Shown piece by piece: positions 54,144-61,764 of a DNA stretch of 64,000 nucleotides. Location of the stretch: contig NZ_AOLK01000022.1 of assembly GCF_000336755.1 (NCBI RefSeq), forward strand, positions 108,277 through 172,276, given 5' to 3'. The stretch is from Haloferax elongans ATCC BAA-1513 (GTDB lineage: Archaea > Halobacteriota > Halobacteria > Halobacteriales > Haloferacaceae). Position 1 is the stretch's first letter. Each line of letters starts with the position of its first letter. The notes under the pieces are model-generated. The model made no database searches. It was given only the letters and a program-made list of their open reading frames with translations, and had not been told where the DNA came from. The position numbers were made by a program, and so were the translations under genes.

Positions 54144-54557
54144 TCAGCCCAACCGTTCGTCGAGAATGAGGCGCGTCTTCGTACTCTTCACGTCGTCGTG
54201 CTCGCGCGCTCGCGTGATGAGTTCGTTCACGGCGCGGGTGTCGGCGGCGTCGACGACGAGGACGATATCCTCCTCACCGGAGACCTGCCAGACGAAGTCG
54301 ACGTCCTTCCAGTCGGCCATGCGCTCGGAGACGCTGTGAGTGTCGACGTCAACCGCGACGGTCACCTCTATCATCGCCTTCAGGTTTCCCGTCCGGGTCG
54401 AGATCGTGAATCGCTCGATGACGCCTTCTTCGACGAGTCGCTCGACACGGTTTCGGACCGTCCCTTCGGACGTTCCGACTTCGGCCGCAATCTCCGTGTT
54501 CGGGGTTCGTGCGTCCCGCCGGAGGATGTCGAGGATTCGCCTATCCAACTCGTCCAT
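54144..54557 (-). CDS. Lrp/AsnC family transcriptional regulator
   Basis: A 137-residue Lrp-type regulator. The N-terminal HTH (LDRRILDILRRDARTPNTEIAAEVGTSEGTVRNRVERLVEEGVI) binds DNA. The C-terminal RAM/ACT-like domain (IEVTVAVDVDTHSVSERMADWKDVDFVWQVSGEEDIVLVVDA) binds an amino acid-type effector. An upstream GTG (54572) would add five residues. It is divergent from carA, with a perfect palindrome between them, so it may autoregulate and control carA. Confidence 0.9.
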   Translation of the reverse strand: MDELDRRILDILRRDARTPNTEIAAEVGTSEGTVRNRVERLVEEGVIERFTISTRTGNLKAMIEVTVAVDVDTHSVSERMADWKDVDFVWQVSGEEDIVLVVDAADTRAVNELITRAREHDDVKSTKTRLILDERLG

Positions 54558-54588
54558 ATCTTTCCTGGCCACCCCAGCGACTTACCGA

Positions 54589-54603
54589 TTACGAATTTCG
54601 TAA
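54589..54603. promoter_or_regulatory. Perfect palindrome between lrp and carA, candidate Lrp operator
   Basis: TTACGAA-T-TTCGTAA, two 7-bp arms around one base. It lies 32-46 nt before the lrp ATG, near its promoter, and 52-66 nt before the carA ATG, just upstream of the carA TATA-like CTTATG (54623-54628). The TTCG/CGAA half-sites resemble the TCG-type cores seen in archaeal Lrp sites. Confidence 0.65.
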
Positions 54604-54654
54604 CTCGGCTTCGAAAGCAACACTTATGCACCCGTGTTCCGTTCGTTTCTCGTA

Positions 54655-55737
54655 ATGTCGGACGCCTATCTGGCCCTGGAAGACGGCCGCGTGGTCGAAG
54701 CGCGTGGTCGCGTTCCGGGACGTACACGTGGTGAACTGGTGTTCACGACTGCATACACCGGGTACGAAGAGAGCTTGACTGACCCATCCTACGAAGAACA
54801 GGTTCTCACCTTCTCGTACCCTCTCATCGGGAACTACGGCGTCCGAGCGGAGCGATTCGAATCCGACCGGGTTCACCCGCGCGCCGCTGTCGCCCGTGAG
54901 TTCACCGAAGAAGTCGTCGAGTGGCTCGCCGAGGAAGACGTCCCGGCGGTCGACCACCTCGACACGCGCGACCTCGTCACGTCGATTCGCGAGGAGGGCG
55001 CGATGAAAGTCGGTATCGCGGTCGGCGACGACGCGACGCCCGAAGCCGCAAAAGAGGAACTGGCCAAGTGCAAGGGTATGAGCGACCACACCGAAATCGG
55101 CGCACAGGTCACGACGCCCGAGCCAGTGACCTACGAGGGCGACGGCGACACCACCGTCACGCTCGTCGACTGCGGTGCCAAGCAGTCTATCGTTGACTCG
55201 CTCGTCCAGCGCGGCGCGACGGTCCACGTCCTTCCGTACGACGCGTCGCCCGAAGACGTCGACGCGCTCGACACCGACATCCTGTTCATCTCCAACGGCC
55301 CCGGCGACCCCGAAAACTACGAGCCGACCCACGAACTCGTCGATTACTTCGCAGGCGACGTTCCGATGGCGGGCATCTGTCTCGGCCAACAGATTATCGC
55401 CAGCGCGCTCGGCGGCACCACCGAGAAGATGGCGTTCGGACACCGCGGCGTGAACCAGCCCGTCCGCGACATCGAGACGGGTCGCGTCGTCATGACCACC
55501 CAGAACCACGGCTACACCGTTGCTGACCCAGGTGAACACCTCGACGTCACCCAAATCAACGTCAACGACGACACTGCAGAGGGCCTCGCGAGCGAGGAAC
55601 TGGACGTCATCACGCGCCAGTACCACCCCGAAGCCCACCCCGGCCCGAACGACACGCTCGACTTCTTCGACGACGTCCTCGCGATGACGGAGTCAGAGGG
55701 AAACGGGCGTAAGCGGCGCGTCGTCGCCTCGGACTGA
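54655..55737 (+). CDS. carA: Carbamoyl-phosphate synthase small subunit (glutaminase)
   Basis: A 360-residue subunit that hydrolyses glutamine and feeds ammonia to CarB for carbamoyl phosphate, used in arginine and pyrimidine synthesis. The N-terminal domain starts AYLALEDGRVVEARG and has YTGYEESLTDPSYEEQVL. The class I amidotransferase triad is complete: Cys242 in GICLGQQI, His and Glu in QYHPEAHPG. No carB is in this window, so the two subunits are apart in the genome. The divergent Lrp gene and the palindrome suggest amino acid-responsive control. Confidence 0.95.
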   Translation: MSDAYLALEDGRVVEARGRVPGRTRGELVFTTAYTGYEESLTDPSYEEQVLTFSYPLIGNYGVRAERFESDRVHPRAAVAREFTEEVVEWLAEEDVPAVDHLDTRDLVTSIREEGAMKVGIAVGDDATPEAAKEELAKCKGMSDHTEIGAQVTTPEPVTYEGDGDTTVTLVDCGAKQSIVDSLVQRGATVHVLPYDASPEDVDALDTDILFISNGPGDPENYEPTHELVDYFAGDVPMAGICLGQQIIASALGGTTEKMAFGHRGVNQPVRDIETGRVVMTTQNHGYTVADPGEHLDVTQINVNDDTAEGLASEELDVITRQYHPEAHPGPNDTLDFFDDVLAMTESEGNGRKRRVVASD

Positions 55738-55888
55738 CCGAACGGACGTTTTCTTTTTTCGACGTAGATAGCTCTGTGTAGCTCCCGCTTTCTCGACACT
55801 GGTCGCTGTGCATCCCTTCCGATTGTCCTCGAACGACAGACAGTCACCCCACAGAAAGGCCAAAGATGCTTGGGAGTCATTATTAGCC

Positions 55889-56911
55889 ATGGAGGAGGTG
55901 TCGTTTCTCGAACTGGCGTTCGACGAACTACCGACAGAAGTCGCGATACTCGATAGCCACGGCGACATCGTCTACACGAATCGAGCCTGGCGAACGTTCG
56001 CCAGCGCGAACGACTACGTCGGATCGCCGGACTCGCTTGGCGTCAACTATCTAGACACGTGCGACGCTGCCCGTGACGACGAGGCAGTCGCGGGCGTCGT
56101 CGCCGACGGGATTCGGGACCTCCTGCAGGGAACACAGGACCTCTTTACGGTCGAGTACCCGTGTCACTCGCCGTCTGAGTTTCGGTGGTTCACGATGCAG
56201 GCGGTGCCGTTCGACACACCCAGACACGGCCGGTTCGCCCTCATCGTCCACCAGAACATCACCGAGCGTCGCCTCATGGAGTTGCAGATAAGCGGGAAGA
56301 ATCGTCAACTCGCGATGCTCGTCGGGTTCCTCTCGGCGGAGCTTCGTGAACCGCTCTCGTCGGCGATGGAGACTGCTAGTCGGCTGGTCGCCACCGATGG
56401 TGCAGACGCCGCGGTGCTCGCCGAGGCCCTCAAGCGTATGGACAGCGTCGTCGAGCAGAGCGTCGCGCTGTCGAGCCATACCGCACGAGTCGACACGCAA
56501 CCGGTCGACTTCCGGTCGGCAATCGAAGTCGCGTGGGAGGATATCGACCCCGCCGGTGCGTCGCTTCGAATCGTCGGACGCGGGTATCTCATGGCCGACG
56601 CTCACCTCTTTGGGTTGTTCTGTAAGTTGCTTCTAAACCACAGCAGCCATCGGGGCGCGACCGCCGCGTCCCTCTCGCGAATCATCGTCGGCACGACCAG
56701 CGACGGGTTCTTCATCGACGACGACGGCCCGCAAATGTCGGCCAAAGAGCGCGCTCAATTCTCCGACGACGAACTTCTCGGTGCCGACTACGAGATGGTC
56801 GACACTGCAATCGTCTCCCGCATTGCCGACCTCCACGGGTGGGGGCTCGAAGTCACTGACTCCGAACTCGGCGGTTCGAGATACGAAATCGACGGGGTGA
56901 CGTGGACCTGA
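55889..56911 (+). CDS. PAS-domain protein with degenerate histidine-kinase core
   Basis: A 340-residue protein. An N-terminal PAS domain (about 5-125; LPTEVAILDSHGDIVYTNRAWRTFA) is followed by a kinase-like region. The H-box reads FLSAELREPLS (147-157), with Ala150 where the phospho-acceptor His of FLSHELRNPL stands. The ATPase part has an N-box Asn250 (LLLNHSSH), a partial G1 box IDDDGPQMSAKER and no clear G2. Likely unable to autophosphorylate; it may be a pseudokinase that regulates another sensor. No membrane span, so soluble. ATG at 55889 starts the PAS fold. Confidence 0.82.
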   Translation: MEEVSFLELAFDELPTEVAILDSHGDIVYTNRAWRTFASANDYVGSPDSLGVNYLDTCDAARDDEAVAGVVADGIRDLLQGTQDLFTVEYPCHSPSEFRWFTMQAVPFDTPRHGRFALIVHQNITERRLMELQISGKNRQLAMLVGFLSAELREPLSSAMETASRLVATDGADAAVLAEALKRMDSVVEQSVALSSHTARVDTQPVDFRSAIEVAWEDIDPAGASLRIVGRGYLMADAHLFGLFCKLLLNHSSHRGATAASLSRIIVGTTSDGFFIDDDGPQMSAKERAQFSDDELLGADYEMVDTAIVSRIADLHGWGLEVTDSELGGSRYEIDGVTWT

Positions 56912-56929
56912 GCGTGTCGACGGTGCGGC

Positions 56930-57847
56930 CTACGTGAGGTCCGCTTCCATCACGAACGTCGGCTCGTCTGCGAGGTCGCTTCGGGCGAGTGCAACGTCCG
57001 AGAGCCATTCGAGTGCTTCCGGGACGAGCACTCGCGTCCGGTCGGCACCGACCGCCGCGGCGTCGCGGCGAATCGCGTCCATGAGGGCACGGCAGGCGTC
57101 CGCGTCGGTCCACGCGGCGACTGCGTACTCCGCCCACGTCACTTCCGCCCCGTCTTCGGGTTCGCGAGTGTAGGTTCGAACTCGGTGGGTGAAACCCGCG
57201 ACTCGCTCGTCGGCGACGACGAAGAGACGGTCGTCGGCCGCAGCATCGTGAAGTCGCTGGCGAGTCAACTCCGAGAGCGCCCACGACTCGTCGGGGTCGA
57301 GTGCGAGCCCGGAGAGTTCGGTTCGCATCTCGCTGCCGGTCCAGAGCGCCCACGCCGCGTCCGCATCGTCGCCGACGCGGTAGTCGAACTCGCTGCTTCC
57401 GGCGTCAGCGTCCGGTTCCGGCATCGCCCACCGGAACTCCACACCGGGTTCGAACCCGACGTGACGGGCGTTCGCGAGACTGGGCATGTTCCACGAGTGA
57501 ATCATGTTCCGAGCGCGACGTGCGCCCTGCTCGCGCGCCCAGTCGAACAGCGCGTGGGTGAGCGTCGTCGCAATCCCCTGCTCGCGGTAGTCGGGGGCGA
57601 CGCGCATCCCCTGTGCCCACGCCTCGTACTCCGAGAGCATGACCATCTGGGCGATGGCGGCGATATCGTCGGAGGGCGTCTCGTCGCCCATATCGACGAG
57701 GAGGGTCGCCTGTGTGGGGTCGTCAGGGGCAATCCAGTCGTGGTAGATGTCGGGGATATAGTCCGAGCCGTCGCGGTCGGCCCACGTGTCGCGGGTGAAC
57801 GCTGCGACCGCGTCGTAATCCTCGGGTCGAGCGGGGCGTATCTCCAT
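56930..57847 (-). CDS. GNAT family N-acetyltransferase, two GNAT modules
   Basis: A 305-residue protein with two GNAT-fold halves. The first has IRPARPEDYDAVAAFTRDTW and the acetyl-CoA loop RVAPDYREQGIATTLTHALFDWAREQGARRARN (about residues 80-115). The second (about 155-300) is weaker, with VVADERVAGFTHRV and VAAWTDADACRALMDAIRRDAAAVGADRTRVLV. It follows gatD by 4 nt on the same strand, so the two are probably cotranscribed. The acetylated substrate is unknown; a link to tRNA or amino acid metabolism is only suggested by the neighbour. Confidence 0.82.
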   Translation of the reverse strand: MEIRPARPEDYDAVAAFTRDTWADRDGSDYIPDIYHDWIAPDDPTQATLLVDMGDETPSDDIAAIAQMVMLSEYEAWAQGMRVAPDYREQGIATTLTHALFDWAREQGARRARNMIHSWNMPSLANARHVGFEPGVEFRWAMPEPDADAGSSEFDYRVGDDADAAWALWTGSEMRTELSGLALDPDESWALSELTRQRLHDAAADDRLFVVADERVAGFTHRVRTYTREPEDGAEVTWAEYAVAAWTDADACRALMDAIRRDAAAVGADRTRVLVPEALEWLSDVALARSDLADEPTFVMEADLT

Positions 57848-57851
57848 CAGG

Positions 57852-59099
57852 TCACTCCCACGGCACGGAGCGCTGTGTCAACTCCCCGGCGAGGTCTCGG
57901 CCCATCGCCTCTGCGGGGTCCGAGAGGTTCGCAAGCGCCCACATGAGCTTCACTTTCGCCGTTCCCGGCAGGGTGTCTCCGGCTTCGACGACGCCCGCAT
58001 CGAGCAGGTCGCGGCCCGTGTCGTAAACCCGGTCGCAGACGCGCCCTTCGAGACACTGCGAAGTCATCGCGACGACAGTGCCGTCGTCGACGAGTTCCTC
58101 GATACGCGGGATGAAGTCGGTGTGGACGTGTCCGAGACCCGTCCCCTCGATGATGAGGCCGGACTTCTCGTCGAGGTAGTCCAGCGCGGCGATGTCCATC
58201 CCGGGCGTGAACTTCACGAGTTCGACCTCGTCGTCGAGGTCGGCGTGGAGTGCGAGGTCGGTCTCGCCTCGCGGCGTGTAGCCACGACGGAACGTGATTT
58301 CCTCGCTCTCGTAGTCGACCTCACCGAGTGGCTTCGCGCCGATGGTCTGGAAGGCGTCGCGGCGCGAGGTGTGGTTCTTGCGGACGCGCGTCCCCTCGTG
58401 GAGGGCACAGGCGTCGTCGGACTCGGAGGCGTGCATGCAAATCATGACCTCCGCTGCGTCGCCCTTCGCGGCCTCGACGGCGCAGACCGCGTTCATAACG
58501 TTGTCTGAAGATGGGCGGTCCGCCGAGCGCTGGCTTCCCGTGAACACGATGGGAACGGGCGTATCGAGCATGAACGCCAGCGCCGACGCGGAGAACTGCA
58601 TCGTGTCGGTCCCGTGCATGATGACGACGCCGTCGGCTCCGGCTTCGATTTCCTCGACGACGGCCTCCGCGAGGTCGAACCACACGTCGGTCGTCATGTT
58701 CTCAGACAGGATGTTGGCGACGACGCGGCCGCGGTAGTTCGCCCGCCCTGCGAGGTCCGGGACGGCCCGAAGCACGTCTTCGGCGTCGAACTGGGCGGTC
58801 ACCGCACCCGTGCGGTAGTCGACGGTCGAGGCGATGGTCCCGCCGGTGGAAATAAGCGAGATGGTCGGCAGGTCCTCGTCGAACTCGATTTCGGAGGTCC
58901 CGTCGCTGTCGGTCTGTGCGTCTTCGATGTCGTACACGTCGGTTTCGAGTACGTCGACGTCTGCGTCCTCGCGCGCGATGCCGATGTTGTACCCGCCGTC
59001 GAGCTTGACGACGAGGTACTCCTCCGTCGAAGAGGGCATCAGGACGCCTTCGTTCGTGACGCCCGCGCGGGTGACGCGGACGAGGTCCCCTGCGTTCAT
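57852..59099 (-). CDS. gatD: Glu-tRNA(Gln) amidotransferase subunit D
   Basis: The archaeal GatD (415 residues), an asparaginase-like subunit that frees ammonia for GatE to turn Glu-tRNA(Gln) into Gln-tRNA(Gln). An N-terminal small domain (1-75, LVRVTRAGVTNEGVLMPSS) precedes the asparaginase domain with the first catalytic Thr in STGGTIAST near residue 90 and the second site MHGTDTMQFSA near residue 170. ATG at 59099 starts the family; the open frame to 59339 runs through the hairpin repeats. gatE is not in the window. Confidence 0.95.
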   Translation of the reverse strand: MNAGDLVRVTRAGVTNEGVLMPSSTEEYLVVKLDGGYNIGIAREDADVDVLETDVYDIEDAQTDSDGTSEIEFDEDLPTISLISTGGTIASTVDYRTGAVTAQFDAEDVLRAVPDLAGRANYRGRVVANILSENMTTDVWFDLAEAVVEEIEAGADGVVIMHGTDTMQFSASALAFMLDTPVPIVFTGSQRSADRPSSDNVMNAVCAVEAAKGDAAEVMICMHASESDDACALHEGTRVRKNHTSRRDAFQTIGAKPLGEVDYESEEITFRRGYTPRGETDLALHADLDDEVELVKFTPGMDIAALDYLDEKSGLIIEGTGLGHVHTDFIPRIEELVDDGTVVAMTSQCLEGRVCDRVYDTGRDLLDAGVVEAGDTLPGTAKVKLMWALANLSDPAEAMGRDLAGELTQRSVPWE

Positions 59100-59142
59100 A
59101 TCGCGGGATACCGCGGGGTCAGACTTCAAACCCACCTTTTTA

Positions 59143-59275
59143 CCGGAGGGATGGCAGCGCCATCCCTCCGGCAAAAACCTGTCTCCGTGAGCGTGAGCGA
59201 ACGGAGGCTCGTGAGACGCAGCGCGTCTCACAGTGGACCAAAAAGAGCCGAAAAGCTCGCTTCGCTCGCTTTCGG
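59143..59275. repeat. Cluster of three inverted repeats upstream of gatD
   Basis: Three hairpin-forming sequences in 133 nt. First, a perfect 13-bp stem CCGGAGGGATGGC with loop AGC (59143-59171), flanked by T5 on one side and A5 on the other. Second, a perfect 9-bp stem GTGAGACGC with the same AGC loop (59211-59231). Third, an imperfect CCGAAAAGCTCGC...GCTCGCTTTCGG (59248-59275). The shared AGC loop suggests one type of element. It separates divergent gatD and the PLDc_N gene. Confidence 0.75.
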
Positions 59276-59373
59276 TACGGTAGCTGGAGCGATTTTCCTC
59301 AACGGCACATTCCGACGAAAGTGCATAAATGGCAACCAAAAATCATTTTGTCCCAAGGGTCGTCGGCTACAGT

Positions 59374-59577
59374 ATGCCCTCCAGCATACTCCTCCAGTCA
59401 GGCGGCGGCGCAGGTGCGGTGTTCTTCCTCTTCTTCCTCGTGACGATTGGGTTAGCCGTTTGGACGTACAGCGACGCGCGGCGGAACAGCGGTCACCCAG
59501 CGTTCCTCTGGGCCATCGTCGTCTTTCTCGCCCCAATCCTTGGAATCCTCCTGTACATCCTTCTCGGCCGGAACTGA
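59374..59577 (+). CDS. PLDc_N-type small membrane protein
   Basis: A 67-residue protein with two membrane spans (about 11-30 and 43-63) and the segment VWTYSDARRNSGHPAFLWAIVVFLAPILGILLYILLG. This matches the N-terminal two-span anchor of cardiolipin synthase/phospholipase D proteins, found here alone. Its role is unknown; it may associate with another membrane protein. ATG at 59374 is chosen because an earlier in-frame start would add a polar segment. Confidence 0.8.
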   Translation: MPSSILLQSGGGAGAVFFLFFLVTIGLAVWTYSDARRNSGHPAFLWAIVVFLAPILGILLYILLGRN

Positions 59578-59697
59578 CGGGACTGCGACCGCGACGACTC
59601 GGTGACGGTCACCGTGGCAAAGACATTGTAACGCTAGTTTCTGACGAACAGCGCACGCGGCACAAGAGCCATCAGCCTCCCGGCCGTCCTGACACAC

Positions 59698-60198
59698 ATG
59701 CAACGGTCAGACCAACGCGAGTCTGAGCGGTCCGCCGAGGACATCCTCTCGGACCTCGACCTCGGCGAGGACGAGTCGTCGTCGCCGCCGCCGACACAGT
59801 CGGGCGGCGGGAAGACAGGACGCTTCGATGGCCTGTTTTCTGCCCGGACGTTCCTGCTCGCGCTCGCGCTCTCCATCGGCGGCCTCGTCGTCGGCGGTGC
59901 CATCCCCATCGTCGGCTTCATCGGCCGCTTTGTCGGTATCGCCGCTGCCGGGTTCCTGCTCGGACTCGTCGGCTCGAAACGCCGGTACGTCGAAATCGGA
60001 CTGGCCGGTGCCATCGCTGCGGGGCTCGCGTTCGTCCTCTCGACGCTGGCTTCGGTCTTCGCGCCGTTTGCGGTGCAGTTGCTCGCAGACTATGGGCTCG
60101 CCATCGCGGGCGTGGGTGCACTCAGCGGAGGGCTCGCAGGGCTCGTCGGACACTATCTCGGGCGCGACCTGCGCGACGGGCTGACCCGCGACGTCTGA
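59698..60198 (+). CDS. Membrane protein with acidic N-terminal region
   Basis: A 166-residue protein. The first 45 residues are acidic and low in complexity (SAEDILSDLDLGEDESSSPPP). Three to four hydrophobic, glycine-rich segments follow (about 52-80, 85-95, 98-125 and 127-150). Glycine zippers such as GGLVVGGAIPIVGFIGRFVG suggest tight helix packing. Common haloarchaeal pattern, function unknown. Convergent with the ArsR-like gene; only 12 nt separate the stops. Confidence 0.7.
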   Translation: MQRSDQRESERSAEDILSDLDLGEDESSSPPPTQSGGGKTGRFDGLFSARTFLLALALSIGGLVVGGAIPIVGFIGRFVGIAAAGFLLGLVGSKRRYVEIGLAGAIAAGLAFVLSTLASVFAPFAVQLLADYGLAIAGVGALSGGLAGLVGHYLGRDLRDGLTRDV

Positions 60199-60210
60199 AA
60201 AAAGCTGTCG

Positions 60211-60882
60211 TCAGTGGTCGGCTGTCGACGACGCGATATCCCACCTGTCGCCGTCGTAGGTGACGAGGCCGTTGTCGGCGAGGTGGCGGAGTGCGGCGTC
60301 GACCGCTTCGGGGTCGGCGTTGACGTCGCGCGCGACGCTCTCTGTCGCGCTCGACCCGTTCGCCAGTGCCGCGAGAATCTCCGCGTAGAACCGGCTGTCT
60401 GCGTCGACGCCGAGGCGGTCGTTGATGCGGTCTAACACCTCTGTTTGTTTTCCTTGCACCCAGCGCTGTGCGAGCGAGAGTTCGTTGTCGAGGTCCTCTA
60501 ACTTCCCGAGTTCGCGTGCGAGTTCGGCGATGTCGTCCGTATCGCTATTGTCGAGTTCGAGTGAGACGTGTGGGCACCGCCCGGCCATGTCGAGGCTCGG
60601 ACTCGGTGGGTAGGCGCTCTTGGCACCGAAGCCGTAGCGCGAGACGTTGACCTCCAGTCGGAGGTTTCGAGAGATATGAAAGTACTTGCGGCGCTGGTCG
60701 TCGGTCCGGGACTCGATGAGCCCCGCGTCTTCCAGCTTCCGAAGGTGGTCGATGACCGCCTTCGGGCTGACGCCGAGGTACTCGCTGATCTCGGTGACGT
60801 AGCACGGTTTGTGCGAGAGCAACCGGAGGATTCGTCGCCGGTTTTCGTTCCCGAGTAAGTCGAGCAGTACCGCGGAGTCCAT
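60211..60882 (-). CDS. ArsR family transcriptional regulator with C-terminal domain
   Basis: A 223-residue protein. The N-terminal winged helix (LLDLLGNENRRRILRLLSHKPCYVTEISEYLGVSPKAVIDHLRKLEDAGLIESR) is followed by a long middle with helices and a second HTH-like C-terminal domain (ILAALANGSSATESVARDVNADPEAVDAALRHLADNGLVTYDGDRW). The middle contains a single Cys (RCPHVSLEL). A two-HTH build is common in haloarchaea. ATG at 60882 begins the first HTH; the upstream open frame is not conserved. The target genes are unknown; the DUF1405 gene upstream is a possible partner. Confidence 0.85.
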   Translation of the reverse strand: MDSAVLLDLLGNENRRRILRLLSHKPCYVTEISEYLGVSPKAVIDHLRKLEDAGLIESRTDDQRRKYFHISRNLRLEVNVSRYGFGAKSAYPPSPSLDMAGRCPHVSLELDNSDTDDIAELARELGKLEDLDNELSLAQRWVQGKQTEVLDRINDRLGVDADSRFYAEILAALANGSSATESVARDVNADPEAVDAALRHLADNGLVTYDGDRWDIASSTADH

Positions 60883-60947
60883 TATCCGACCATAGTCCGT
60901 GGGCGGGCAAAAGCCCTTCTCATAGACAATGGACCGCAGTCGTGCGA

Positions 60948-61640
60948 TTACTGTTTCTGTGGAACAGTGTTCCCGTCTGGTGTCCGGTCGAGGCGGTCGA
61001 ACGCGCGGGCGGCAAGCGCCACCGCGACAAACGACAGTGCAACGGTAATTCCAGCCAGTAAGAGGCCAGCGTCGTACTTCAGCGGCGGGTAGTAGCCGAA
61101 CCCGTAGTCGAACACGTCGTTGACGAGCGCGAGCGTGAGCGCAAAGGCGAGCGCGCCCCGCGTCGTTGCGCCGTATCGCGGGACGAGATACGCGCCGACG
61201 AGAAATCCAAGGTGGGTCAGCATGATGCCCCAGTAGTCCCAGAGCGCAGCTCCGGAGAAGCCAACATAGAGGTCTGGTCGAAGGTTGAGGGCGACGAACG
61301 TCCAGATGCCGTACTTCACGAGCCAAACGAACGCGAGCGTGTGGAGATACGCGAGTGGGCGGTTGACCGGCGCGTCCGAAACCGATCGCCCAAGGTTCGG
61401 AAGCAACGTCGCAGCCGAGAGCGTCAACAGCGCGAGCGCGGTCGGTGAGTCACCGAAAAGCGGGTAGAGAAACGTCGGAAGGTCCGAAAGCGACGGGTCA
61501 GAGTGGACGTAGAAGCTCACGCCGACGAGAAACGCCGACCCGGTGAGGACAAGAAAGACGACGAGACTGGGTCCGTTTCCGAGGTAGTACTCGACCCACT
61601 CGTCGACCCGTTCGTCGAAATCGAAGTCACGACGGCGCAT
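60948..61640 (-). CDS. DUF1405 family membrane protein
   Basis: A 230-residue membrane protein with about six hydrophobic segments and the family pattern KYGIWTFVALN...LTHLGFLVGAYLV...LALVNDVFDYGFGYYPPL. The strings of Asp/Tyr near the fourth and fifth segments (NDVFDYGFGYYPPL) are the most conserved part of the family. The function is unknown. ATG at 61640 is chosen; the longer frame overlaps the divergent gpmI region. Confidence 0.85.
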   Translation of the reverse strand: MRRRDFDFDERVDEWVEYYLGNGPSLVVFLVLTGSAFLVGVSFYVHSDPSLSDLPTFLYPLFGDSPTALALLTLSAATLLPNLGRSVSDAPVNRPLAYLHTLAFVWLVKYGIWTFVALNLRPDLYVGFSGAALWDYWGIMLTHLGFLVGAYLVPRYGATTRGALAFALTLALVNDVFDYGFGYYPPLKYDAGLLLAGITVALSFVAVALAARAFDRLDRTPDGNTVPQKQ

Positions 61641-61764
61641 CGGCAAAATCGAGGAGGCGGCAGGAGAAAAGGCCGTCGGGCTTGCTTCCAGTACCCCGCA
61701 CACACCACTGTTCGTGACTGCCGAGAGCGAAGGACAATTAGCCGGGCACACTGAATGGCCGATA

